The notes below the pieces were generated by a model. It saw nothing but the letters and a program-made list of their open reading frames with translations, was not told the origin of the DNA and made no database searches. Positions 1-11,223 of a DNA stretch of 64,000 nucleotides are shown here, in pieces. This DNA comes from Campylorhamphus procurvoides (lineage: Eukaryota > Chordata > Aves > Passeriformes > Dendrocolaptidae), in NCBI GenBank assembly GCA_013396655.1, contig WBMV01000301.1, positions 1,049,232-1,113,231 on the forward strand. Direction: 5' to 3'. The first letter of the stretch is position 1; each line of letters opens with the position of its first letter. Position numbers and translations under genes: made by a program.

Positions 1-2004
1 AAATCTCAGCAGTAAGCATCTAAATATTTCAGTGCTGCATACATTTCCATATGAATTCTTTTTGTCCTGAACTGTATTCAACCATATGGAGAGATAAGAT
101 GATTTAAAAAAAAACAACCAAAAAACCCCCTCTTGTTTTCTTATTTGTTGGAACAGCTCTTAATATACAGAACTACTTCTGTGTTTGAATCACTTAATAT
201 TGATATTATCAGATAGGCTGGCAGTGTAAAAGGGGAAAACAGGAAGTCTGTGACACAAAAAAAAATTCTAAAGTTACAGCAACTCTGATACTAATTTCCT
301 GACTAACCTATCGCTACTCATTTTTTGTCATTCTGGAGTGTTACTAAGGGCTTTTTGATGAATGGATGAAAAAGTGTTGGTTTAAGTCAATGCATAGCTT
401 TCCAAGTTCAGTAACTGACCTGATAAACCTTGATTGAGTTGTCAGGAAAGATTTTCCTTTAGCATCTCTTGAGCTGTAGATAATTAATCTAAGTCAATGA
501 ACTTACTGAACTTTTGTACGCATATTTTTTTGTCTCAAAACAAAAATTTTACTGAAATAGCAGCTCCATTTTCTCATGAAACAATAGAGAATGGTGCTAT
601 AAATAGTTGAAAATCTGATTTCAGCTCTTGCTATACTTTTATTGGTTTACGCTCTAATTTTTGCTTTCTGAATAGATTAAAGGCTCTATTATACTACAGT
701 ATTTAGTCTCATTCATCCTGCCGAAAACCCACATGCATCTTAATACTCCCTAGTCAAAAATCTCTGTGAAAATCTGGTGTTTCTGAAATCAGTGAAAATT
801 GTTGATAGTTGGGAACTGAACATAGTGGGACTGGAAGTTTACCCTTGAAAACGCTGTTAATACCTTGAGTAGCCTTTCTTCTTTCTTGCCCTTGTTTCTT
901 ACATGGATTGGAATTTATAAACCAAACCCAGGATCAGGAAGATACTTTAGCATTCGTTGTCTCTCTGAAAGGACTGAAACATTGAAACGTATTTGTTTTT
1001 TTCGTTAGTCATGCCAGTGGTTCTCAAATTTTTTTGATTGTGCAGCCCAATTAGCAAGAGGGTTTTGAATTCAGCCTTCCAATACATATATATACTTATT
1101 CCTTTATCAGTTTTATGCATGCACTACTTGAGCTCTCATATTTTTTTCCTTGTGTACCCTCACTGCTTTGGAGACCACTGCTATAAACTACAGAATTCCT
1201 ATGAAGAGAACAAGCAACTAAGCATTTCAAGTTTTGAACTACACTCTGCTAAAATTTATAGGGAGCTTTTTGTTTGGATTATTCTTATGGTCAAAACTTA
1301 CAACTACAGACTGAATTTTGGAAAATGAAAGCTATATTTAATTTTTCAATTTTCCACATTGCTTCTAGACTGCTTTCCCCTTTGTCATAGGATTTGTGTT
1401 GTCAGAATGATGGGAATGCAATTGGCAGCAGACAGATCAATACATTATTTCTTGGTTTGGAAATGGAAAGATGCTGTATAATGAGGAATATCTGTATTAC
1501 AGTAAAGACATACTGTGTTTGCAGGTCTATGAAAACAAGATACAAATATCATTTATTTACTAGAAAGTACAGTTCTAGCCCCAAATGCAGATAACATTCA
1601 GTTTTCTGATTTATGGTTAGATCTGTGCCGTTACTATCAAGAAAAATTAGACGAGTACTGAGCTGGTTCTACAAGAGTCTGCTCTGGAACAAAATGAATA
1701 GTACTGATGCTCTTAATGTTTATAATTGTTGAGAAAAAGGGCTGAGCATGTTGATAAAACAACTGTTCCTTGTAACTCTGTGATTCATTCTCATTTTGTT
1801 TGGTAATCCCTGTGTTGGACACACCTGTTTCATCAGGTAATGATTTTCTCCTAATACTAGGAAATATTGTTTGTAATGATTGTAAATGTTTTATCAATTT
1901 GCCAAGTCTTTTTTTAGTGGGTTGTGGAAATTAGAAATAAATCTTATACACACACTGTAAGATTGCAGCTGTGTTCATTTGAGATATAACAATTACTTAT
2001 TAGA
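1..2004. other. Non-coding DNA, nothing recognised
   Basis: AT-rich sequence with short A and T runs. Small ORFs occur on both strands, but none has a recognisable domain, splice context or codon bias. Probably ADGB intron 1 or DNA upstream of the gene. Confidence 0.6.
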
Positions 2005-2430
2005 TATTTGGAGTCCAGTAAAGCTTTTGATACCATCTCTCACAGGATCCTTCTGAACAAAAATGTCCAGTAACACAGCTGGATAAACAGATCGTATGAT
2101 GAGCAACTGGCTCATGGGTGAGGCACAGAGGGTGATAGTGAATGGATAATATCAGACTGGCGCCCTGTCACTAGTGGGGTTCTGCAGAGCTCCATCTTAG
2201 GCTCTGTGCTCTTCAACATCTTCATAAATTACTTAGACACAGGACTCGAAGAAATACTAAGTTTGCAGATGATGCAAAATTGGGAGAAGATGTTGGCTCC
2301 CTTGAAGGCAGAGAGGCCTTTTACAGAGACCTTGACAAATTAGAGGGCTGGCCAATCACCAACCATGTGAAGTTTAAAAAAGACAAGTCCTGGATTCTGC
2401 ACGTGGGATGGGATAACCATGGATGTAGTA
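2005..2430 (+). mobile_element. CR1 LINE fragment, reverse transcriptase end (left half of a split copy)
   Basis: Degenerate CR1 reverse transcriptase in the sense direction. A 'SSKAFDTISH' stretch, the '[13 protein letters not shown]' stretch, the FADD catalytic box after a frameshift, and '[12 protein letters not shown]' occur in the order seen in the copy at 38830. Frameshifts and stops mark it as dead. It breaks off near 2430, where the CR1 alignment stops. Confidence 0.85.
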
Positions 2431-3659
2431 TATACCTTGACATCTGTTTGTTTTCATTCTGTTGCCCAGTTTATTCAGAACATTTGTGAAACTGACACTG
2501 TACAAATTTTGTGTAAATCTGTGAGAACCCGGGTAATGTTACTATCCCTGTATTTGAAAGAGGAATGGATGCTTACAGGCTGCCTGGGAAAATGTTGCCT
2601 TGTAAGTTTAGTATTCTGTGGTAATTGCAAGATAAGTTTTCTGTGTTTTATTTTAGAAAAAAATCTTACAGTTGAAGTGATAAAAATATTAAAAATACTT
2701 TGTATTTTGACTAACATTACATTTCTGATAGTAAATGCTACTTTTTTTTTATATGTCACTAATGATCAAAATCCTAAATAGAAATATCAGTAATATAGAA
2801 AAGGCTATTTTTTAAAAAAATAATTTGTAAAAAAAATTCCCAAAGCAGTCAGTGCTTACCAAAAAAAAAAAAAAGTCAGTGTTATAATTTCAACTCCTGT
2901 GGATAAAGTTATTGTAGAAAGTAATGTGTGCAAACATCTGGACAATATATTTTAATACCCTTAAAATCACTTTTTAAAATTTTTAGTGAGATCAGGCTTC
3001 TTTCCCCCCCCCCATAAGTGCTTAGAAGGGTCAGCACAATACATCTGCACTGTGGAAAATCAATCAGGATTACTGGTGGATATATTGCATTGCTGAAATG
3101 GGACCTTAGAAGCATATGGAGGAGGCAAGAAAATTGCTTTGAACTTGCTTAGGCAGACTTCCTGTGAGTCTCCGCTGGATGCTCCATTGGGTCTCTCTTT
3201 ATTATTGCTTTCTAATTAGGTAGCAATTCCCTTTAGGAGCTAGGCAGTTGCTAGAGATGACAGGTTGAAGAGTTCAAAAGAACTGCTGTCCTTACAGCTT
3301 TTCTTAATTGCACCATTAGAGGCTACTGAGAATCTGATCTTTCCCAGGTTTCAACAACTATGGTGAACAGGAATTGATATCTTTGTCGGCACTGAGAGAG
3401 TCTGGCTAGTAACAATGGGTAATGAATTAAATGCTTTTTAAATTAATTTGATGAAGCTCTATACCATCAAGCCCAATCTTCTGAATTAAATTTGAGCCAT
3501 CAGCATCTATCTCAATTAGGGTTTGGGCTATTAGGGAAAAAACTGAGGAGTTAATGGTCAGTGCCAAGAGAGGCAAGTGATTTAGGGACAATTGTGCCAC
3601 AGGCAGAAGTCACTGATGTATATAAGGGAAGATCAGGTAGGTTCTTTTTAGAGAGTGCA
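2431..3659. other. Unidentified 1.2-kb segment between two CR1 halves
   Basis: AT-rich DNA with T- and A-runs and a C run near 3004, showing no similarity I can name. CR1 sequence stops on its left and resumes on its right about 75 consensus bases further on. It may be a later insertion or the product of a rearrangement. No terminal repeats or target duplication were seen. Confidence 0.45.
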
Positions 3660-4316
3660 AAGGCTGATGGCAAGTTGAACATGAGTCAGCGGTGCCCTGG
3701 CAGCCAGGAGGGCCAACCCCCTCCTGGGGGGCATCAGGCAAGGCATTGCCAGTCGAGGGAGGGGATTGTTCTGTATCTGCTCTGCATTGGGGCAGCCTCA
3801 CTTTGAATATTGTGTGCCGTTTTGGTCATCACACTGTAAGAAAGATACTAAGCTCTTAGAGAGCATCCAGAGGAGGGCAACAAACATGGTGAAGGGTCTT
3901 AAGGGGAAGCTGTATGAGGAGCGGCTGAGGTCACTTGGTCTGTTCAGCCTGGAGGAGGCTGAGGGGAGATCTCATTGCAATCTACAACTCCTTGTGAAGG
4001 GAAGAAGGGCAGGCACTGATCTCTTCTCTGTGGTGACCAGTGGCAGGATGCGAGGGAATGGCCTGAAGTTGTGTCAGGGGAGGTTTAGGGTTGATATTAG
4101 AAAAAGGTTCTTCACCCAGAGAGTGGTTGGGCACTGGAACAGGCTCCCCAGGGCAGTTGTCACAGCACCAAGCCTGACAGAGTTGAAGAAGCATTTGGAT
4201 GATACTCTCAGGCACATGGTTATATCCCTTGGGAGTGGCCCTATGCAAGGCTCACTGTTGGACTTGATGATCCTTGTGGGTCCTTTCCAACTCAGCATAT
4301 TATGTGGTTCTGTGAA
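3660..4316 (+). mobile_element. CR1 LINE fragment, C-terminus and 3' UTR (right half of a split copy)
   Basis: Sense-oriented CR1 3' end: '...GKLNMSQRCPGSQEGQ', 'HFEYCVPFWSSHCKKDTKLL', 'SIQRRATNMVKGL', 'YEERLRSLGLFSLEE', then the 3' UTR and a terminal 'ATTATGTGGTTCTGTG', a variant of the CR1 8-bp tail repeat. By eye it is close to the copy ending at 39833, so probably the same subfamily. Confidence 0.9.
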
Positions 4317-6971
4317 GAGCAATATTTACTGCTGATGTATCCTTAGGGACCAGCAGAGATAGGCTGAAGTGTGGACTGGCTGGCAGAAGTGATTTCAGTT
4401 TAGCTGTGTGCCTGCCTCATTGATTGGAATGAGTAGCAGGTTGCTGTACTGCTGTTGTACAGTGGATTGCTGTACCAAAGCCTAGGATTGCCTAATGTTC
4501 ATTATTAAGATTAAAGGCTAGGACAGTAAGAACAGAAAAAACTAGTGGCATCGGTATTTCATACTTCAATTACCTTCCTAGGGTAAGGTTTCAGCCAAGG
4601 CTTGTGATTGAGGTTTTATTCACTGCCAGCATGTATTCTTTAGGTGAGTATACTTAAGGTTTAGACTACAACAGTGGTTTAGAAAATATAGACTGAACAG
4701 ATTAATTTTTTGATGTTTTGCATTGGGATTGCTAGATTGGCTGAAGTTTGTGAATGGCGAGAACTAATAACTTGTGGATAAGAGGATGGTGGTTGAACTT
4801 GAAGCTTCTTTTAGTGTTGTGCTGGACCTTTCATGTTGATTAATGTAAGTTTTAATGAGCACTAAAAATTTGCATGGAAACATGGTACAAATCTGCAGAA
4901 AAGAAATCCATTGAAGATTCTATAAATACATAGCAACCACATCCAGCTCGGGAAGTGCTTGAGCTAAAAATTATTAGAGACTGTCAAAAGTATTTGTCAA
5001 ATACACTACATATGCCTTTATACTCTTCGTAGGCTTTCAATTGCAAGTATTGTTTGAGACAAGATGTTTGGCTACAGTTCACCCGTGCTCTCATCCAGTA
5101 CTCCTGTTCTCATGTTTGTGGTCCAAGAGGGTAGCCCAGTGGTACATCTTTGTCTTGCAATGTATGTTTTATTTGAGAGAAGGGGTTGCTATGTATTTAT
5201 AAAAGCTAGTTAGATTTGTTTGTAGGTGCTTATGCTTGGTTTTCACTGCATGAGCTACAGTCAGAAATGAGTATGGCTTGGTGGTTATAACAAAGTTCTG
5301 CTAGGGACTTGGAACAGGGTTAACAGTTTGGACAAAAGACATTGAGAATACTAGTCCTCATGTTTGCAATTTTTGGATTAGATGTATCCATTTTATGGTT
5401 AATTCTGCCTCATTTATTAGAAATTGGGCTGTCTTTAAAAATATAGTTAGTTTCAAGTGTTGTGTTTTAACTGCTCCTGACAGCTGTGCCCCACACATCT
5501 GCTCATTTACTTCTCCCCAGCAGGATGGGAGTCATAATCAGAGTAAAATTACAAAAACTTGTGGGTTTAGATAAAGACAGCTTAATAGGTAAAAAGCAAA
5601 GCAAAACAAGGAATTCGTTTACTGCCTCCCATGGGCACGCAGATGTTCAATCACCCTCAGGAAAGCAGGGCTCCTTCACATGTAGTGGTGACTTGGTAAG
5701 AAAATGTCATCACTCTGAACATCTCCCCCTTCCTTCTTCTTACCCAAGCTTTTATTGCTGACTGTGACACCGTATGCTAAAGAGTGTCTTTTTGATCTGT
5801 TGAGGTCACATATCCAGACTGTGTCCCCTCTGGTCCCTTCCTGTGCACCTCCAGCCCACTTGGTGGCAGAGCAGTGTGAAAAGCAGAAAAGGCCTTGACT
5901 GTAGTCACTGCTCAGCAATAACTGAAACATCCCTCCGATATCAATGCTGTTTCCATCATAAATCTAAACTATATCCCCCCTGTACAAGCTGCTGTGAAGT
6001 AACGTACCTCAATCCTACCCAAACCCAGTACAGCTACTCACTGGACTTTGCAAGGAAAAGATATATATGAAAAATTTTAAACGTGCAGTGCATTCATAAG
6101 TTGCTTTACGATTGTAACTGGTAACATATTACAAGATTTTTATACTCTTACTGCAAAGCTGATTTTGGATAACTTGGGAAGCTCTTCTGTCTCAAACATC
6201 TCAGTCCAGATCCTTTCCAACCAAAGCAGTTAAGGCTTCACAAGACTGGAAGTGAGCTGTAGTGTACCTTGAGTAACAGCAGTTGTTTATTTCCAGTTTG
6301 CACTTGCTCTCTTGTTTAAGGTGAGGATGTGTTGAGATTGCAGTCTGATTTAGCAGTCTGTTAATTGCAATATTTCCAAAGATGAGCAGAATTATATTAG
6401 TCTGAATGGTGGTTGAATGGCCTTTTTGAAGGGTTTATTGGCTGTTTGCATTACCTATATTGACAAGGTGTTTCCTGTTCTCCCAAATAATTCAGAAACA
6501 ACATAAATCTGTAATGGCCCAGGATTCCAGGATGTGCAACTGCAGAACTAAAGAGAGAAACACTGAGCAAATGCACATACATACTTTCCACAGACATCAT
6601 AACATTAATGAGTAAATGTGTCATGGTCTTAGGTTCAGTTTGGGTGAAACGCTTCGGTTCATAATTGTTCTTCAAAAGTTATTTATTGCATCATTCTCCA
6701 TCTGCAAGCTCTATTACTATACTATTTTGGTAATACCTAAACTCTAACTAAAACTGGAGACATTCCTGAAGAGTTTGCATTGTTCTTCCTCAGTACAAAA
6801 GATCTGCTCTTCATTTATTGTTTTTTATTTTCTGTTCTGTAAGTAACTCGAATTTCCAACGGCAGTAATTTTGTTAGTCTCAGAAATAGAATTTTTAGCA
6901 CTAACATTTTCTGGCTGGAAAGACGAAGATCTTGCTTTCAGTACTTGTGCTTCATTCATTGAAATTTTTCA
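4317..6971. other. Non-coding DNA, nothing recognised
   Basis: No repeat family, exon-like segment or structured RNA could be identified. Short ORFs have no supporting features. Confidence 0.55.
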
Positions 6972-6976
6972 GTGTG
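6972..6976. repeat. Target-site duplication GTGTG (left copy; right copy at 7625-7629)
   Basis: Identical 5-bp direct repeats immediately outside the LTR ends. Confidence 0.85.
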
Positions 6977-7624
6977 TGTGCTGGTTTAGAGGTAAACCAG
7001 CAGGAGAAATGGACCCACCACAAGAGAGATTATAAGTCAGAGTTACAATTTAATGAAAGATATTACCATAAATACACTGACACTGCTTTCAACTCACCAA
7101 AACCCCAACAGTATAACCCAGTGTCCCAGGGCACAAGCCCAAAGGGGTTTGTTAGCCCTGGTGCTGAGACCCACGTGGTTCCCCCGAGTCCAAAGCAGAA
7201 AGAAGTGAAGAAATCTTGTTGGTGCAGACGATGGCTGTGGTCTGGTCGGAAGTGATGGTCGTAGTCCGTTCGAGAGTTGTGGTTTCCTCCTGTCAAGGCA
7301 CTGCTGCTCCTCTGGATCCCACGAAGAGGTGTTCAAGTTCTTCTGAGCCCTGTTTATATACCCTCAGGGAGCACTCAGTCCCTCCCCCAGGGCGGGGACT
7401 CACACAATGGGTGATTAACTCTATGAGTCATGGGGTATTGTTGAACCGGTGATGGCCCATTAGCACCCACACCCCCTCAGGCTGGGTGTGGAGGTGCTAA
7501 CGACTTCCTGGGTAATTGCTGCGAATGGTCCATTATTCTTGGGGAATGAATAGAGGGTGTAGAATACACAGCCTTGATCACCCCCCACACAGTGATAACC
7601 GGTGTCTTCTGCTGAACTAGGACA
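6977..7624 (-). mobile_element. Solo LTR, minus orientation, intact ends
   Basis: A 648-bp solo LTR of an endogenous retrovirus. Read on the minus strand it begins TGTCCTAG and ends CCAGCACA, giving the TG...CA ends of an LTR. It is flanked by a perfect 5-bp duplication GTGTG (6972-6976 and 7625-7629). On the minus strand it has a TATATAAA box (complement of 7353-7360) and an ATTAAA polyadenylation signal (complement of 7049-7054). No internal retroviral sequence remains. A 5-bp duplication is common in avian ERVL-type elements, but the class is not proven. Same family as the LTR at 9247. Confidence 0.92.
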
Positions 7625-7629
7625 GTGTG

Positions 7630-9241
7630 TAAACACAGTACAACTTTAATCAACATAGTCAGTTTTTTGATATTTCTTTTCTTCTTTTGGTCTAGCTTTA
7701 ACTTTCTTTTTTCATTTCATGCTTTGTGGTGAGACAATGGGTTTTTCCCCAACTAAATATGATAAACATATTAAAATGGCATATAACCTGACCAGTGAGT
7801 TCTTAGTTTTTTAATAACGAGATTACATGTTAATTAGGAAATTATATATTCAAATTAATTTTTCTGGTTAATTCTAATTAAAACAATGAACCCCTTAGAG
7901 CTCAGCCTACCTGTTCTTTAGATTTCAAACTTCATGGACTCATGGGCATGAAAACATTAAGTAATATCCTAATGACAAGATCACACTAAATGCTGTATTC
8001 CCTACTGGTCTTAGGTTTTTCTTTCGTGAAAATCAAAGCACTATCAGAGGATCTTGCAGGCAAACACTCTGTGAGCCATTGGTTGGAGACTGTACAATCA
8101 GACTGTGCAAAAGAAGTCTAGACTTCTATTAAGATGTGTAATGAACAGCGTAATAGAGAAAAGCAGCTTTCAGCAGAACTACATAGCAGAAGAAGTGCTG
8201 TCAAAAGAAAAGTACTAATAATTGCACTTTGAAACTAGAGAGCATTCTTAAAATATCACATTAGAGACTCTGTTTGCCTTGGATTATTCATCTACTTAGT
8301 AGAATGGTCTTTATCTTCTTCCATGATCTCTATAATCACCACTGAAGAAATGGGATTTCCTGCTTTTCTTAACAATGCATGCAAAGTGCTTCTGAAATGA
8401 CTTGGCCTAAATCCACAGAAGTACTGGCATGCTCTGCCATGCAGACACTTTTATTTCTTAGTTAATTGCTCAGGTGCCATACAGAAGGGACAAAAGATTT
8501 TTACAGAAGCCAACAAAGAAGCAATCCAAGGAAAGGAACAAAGCACAGTCCTTGTTCTTAGGATATACTTGAGTATCGAATTTTAGTGTCAAAAGAGGTG
8601 TTGAAGTCCTCTCTGTGTTCTTATAGCTGAATCTAAGGTCAGCTCAGTTGTTTTATTAGGAAAGCCTGAGAGAAACAAACTCACAAAAATTACTTTTTCC
8701 ATAATTTCTAAGGTGCTCTACAGTAACATGAGGAACTGTAAGGAAATTAGTAGCATGGAGTTAAGGTCTCCCAGGTGGTATGTTCCTTTTCTTCTTTTTT
8801 TTTGTCCAGAATTTGACAGAGGTATGTGCTACTTGAGATAGGATATTCCAAAAGCTAGAGATCATTATTCTCATCTGAGTCGTGTCTGATGTTAAAGAGT
8901 TCTGATGGCTTATTATGTACTGAGTCCAGTGTTTTCTTTTATCTGTTTTAAATTTGTTCTGGTTTATGTTAGATGCATTGTTTTTCTTGTATCATGAGAA
9001 CAGAGAAATATTCTACTCTTATCTATACTGCTCATTATTTTGTACCTTTGCTCTTTCTTATTCCTCCATGCTCTAAACTGTTACCTCTTGCTGAATTTCC
9101 AAAATAATTTTTACATTGCTAGGGTGACTCAACTAAATATGCTATTTCATGTAAAGGACATAAAATTGATTATACTGAGTGGCATTGTACTAATTTCTTG
9201 TATTGGACATCTTGTTTCCAATGTGCCATAGTGTTTTATTT
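7630..9241. other. Spacer between the two solo LTRs, nothing recognised
   Basis: About 1.6 kb of AT-rich DNA with no recognised gene or retroviral coding similarity. It is not the body of one provirus, because the flanking LTRs are inverted and each has its own different target duplication. Confidence 0.6.
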
Positions 9242-9246
9242 GCTTT
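9242..9246. repeat. Target-site duplication GCTTT (left copy; right copy at 10021-10025)
   Basis: Identical 5-bp direct repeats immediately outside the LTR ends. Confidence 0.88.
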
Positions 9247-10020
9247 TGTCCTGGTTATAGTGTCTGGGACCAGTTTGTCACTGTGTTGGTGTGGCCAGGG
9301 CTTTGTATTCTACACCCTCTATGTCATTTTCTCATGGACTGCTAACAATTGATCATTTGCAGCAGGTGCCCAGGGCACACCTGGCCCCTCAGGCTACAAG
9401 CTGGGTGTTTAGGAACTCTGTGAGATAGGGAAGTTTTCCTGTCTTTACACCAATGACTCAGGTGTGATAATTCCCACCCCCCCACCTCCCACCTCCGGAG
9501 AGTCATTAGCACCTTCACACCCAGCCTGAGGGGTCATGTCTGCTAATGGGCCATCAAGGAGTATCCCATGACTCATAGTGTAGTAAATCACCCATTGTGA
9601 AACTCCTCACCCTGGGGGAGGTACTGGGCATTCCCATCTGAGCCCAAGCATGTATAACCTTGGAGGTTTGGGTCTTTGGGACCACTTGTGGGATCCAGAG
9701 GAGCACCAGGACCTCAACAGGACTGCAACTGCCACTTTTGACCAGACTGCAGACATCAACCTTAGCAACAGGTTTTCTCTTTCCTTTTACTTTGTACTAA
9801 GGGAGTGGAGTCATGTGGCACTCAGCACAGCGGCTGATGAGCTCCATTCTGTTCATGCCCCGGAGTGCTGGGTTGTACATCTGTTTTTTGTAGGTCAGAC
9901 AGATTTCTCCTCTGCATCATTGTACTTGTTGTGATCTTTCTATTAAATTGTAATTCTGACTTGCGATCTCTTTTGGAGTTGGTTTCATTTCTTCTGCTGG
10001 TTTACCTTTAAACCAGTACA
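9247..10020 (+). mobile_element. Solo LTR, plus orientation, intact ends
   Basis: A 774-bp solo LTR beginning TGTCCTGG and ending CCAGTACA, flanked by a perfect 5-bp duplication GCTTT (9242-9246 and 10021-10025). It shares blocks with the LTR at 6977 read on its minus strand, including 'GTATTCTACACCCTCTAT', 'CATGACTCATAG' and 'GGGATCCAGAGGAGCA'. A TATAA box lies at 9653-9657 and an ATTAAA signal at 9942-9947. The ORF beginning at 9650 lies inside the LTR and is not a gene. Orientation matches ADGB. Confidence 0.93.
9653..9657 (+). promoter_or_regulatory. TATA-like element of the plus-strand solo LTR
   Basis: TATAA within the LTR about 400 bp from its left end, as expected for a U3 promoter. 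It points toward the first ADGB exon seen in this window. Activity is inferred from position only. Confidence 0.4.
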
Positions 10021-10025
10021 GCTTT

Positions 10026-11178
10026 CCTTGACTGTACTTGAAGAGAGTTCATAATTGATCTGTTGTAATGACAGAATGCTCCTGACCTTGAAGTGTTATC
10101 ACTAACTGAGAACTACATAACCCCTAGTCATTTTCTGCTAGTTGGAAGAATAGTGCATTGATCAAACAGAAATTTGGTCTGCAAATTGGATGTAGATGTT
10201 TCTTTCTTTCAAATCTATGACTACAAGATGCAGCTTGGACCCCTTGTTGTCCGTGGTTGTCTGTTCACTTGGTCTGTCAGCACCACCTTTTGAAACCAGT
10301 TAATCTTAAAAGATTTGGGCCAGCTTGCAACAGTCCCACCTGGAGCACTCAAGTTTTAGCTGGAATTCTAAATTATAAAGACCAAAGATCTGGCAATATT
10401 TATAGAGCAACAAGTGGAATCAGGCTGAGAACAAGGAAAACAAACTAAAATAATAAAAGTTTTAAAATGCACAGTGCTTCTAGACCACTATTTTCCATCA
10501 GTTTCTCTTTGAAGTAATTTTCGAGACACACCACTATGTACAATTTGCACAAGGGGTTTTGTATGTAGGGTTTTTCTCCCTGCTCCTAGAACCTGGGCAA
10601 CAAACTGAGAGGGAGCAACTCACTTTTAATTAATATGCAGACAAATAAAAATAGGAAAATGTGTGGACTTCTAGCTGGCAATGCTAAATGTGAGGCTAGG
10701 TGACTGTTGCTCTTAGCAAATGCGTTTGTGTGTTTGAAATAGGCTCATTCATGACAGGTTACTGAGGTCTATTACTAGTTCATCTGACACCTACAAGGAT
10801 GTCAACTCTGTTTAGAAATGAGAGTATTACACTTGAAAGTAGTGATCTGAAGGACTGACCCTTTTAAAAATAATATCCGTGTAATGACTAATCAGTTGGT
10901 GTTCGTATTTTCTTTCTATCATTTTAATTTTCCGTAGTTTGACCTTGCTTCACAGAGATAGCACTCTATGCTTTTTGAGGAAGGGACCCTACCTCAGAAC
11001 ACAAAAGTGAAATGGCAGTAAAACCTGTTGTCATAGGCTCTGCAAGCAGCTATCATTGCAACATAGATGCTTTTACAATGATTCGTTCTGCTCATTGTGC
11101 CTAAATTGCATCCATGGCTTGAGACTTCCCAAACATGAGGGCTCTGAGCATTTAGATTAGCATATTTTTCTTCTGCAG
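10026..11178. other. Non-coding DNA before the first recognised ADGB exon
   Basis: Nothing recognised apart from the pyrimidine tract leading to the acceptor at 11178. A convincing ADGB start codon was looked for and not found. Confidence 0.55.
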
Positions 11179-11223
11179 AGAATCCTTTAAGTTTTGGCTC
11201 CAGTGTCCAAGATAAGACTAATG
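11179..11223 (+). CDS. ADGB: ADGB exon a (N-terminal segment, 14 full codons)
   Basis: A pyrimidine-rich tract ending in CAG precedes it and a strong GTAAGT donor follows. It reads two bases of a split codon, then [14 protein letters not shown], then one base. The FGSSVQ stretch resembles the FGSNVQ stretch I recall near residue 30 of mammalian androglobin. The outgoing phase (1) is met by the next proposed exon. It is short, so it could be a chance match, but motif, splice sites and phase agree. Confidence 0.65.

Noticed and set aside
3766..4335. 189-codon + strand ORF
   Set aside because: It lies in the 3' coding end and UTR of a CR1 LINE; not a host gene.
9650..9934. 94-codon ORF
   Set aside because: Lies wholly inside the solo LTR, in the R/U5 part; LTRs of this type do not encode proteins.
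6977..10020. The two LTRs as ends of one provirus
   Set aside because: They are inverted relative to each other, have different target duplications, and no retroviral genes were recognised between them.
1..11178. Search for the ADGB first exon and start codon
   Set aside because: No ATG followed by a Lys-rich frame and a phase-1 donor was convincing, and no GC-rich promoter-like region is present.
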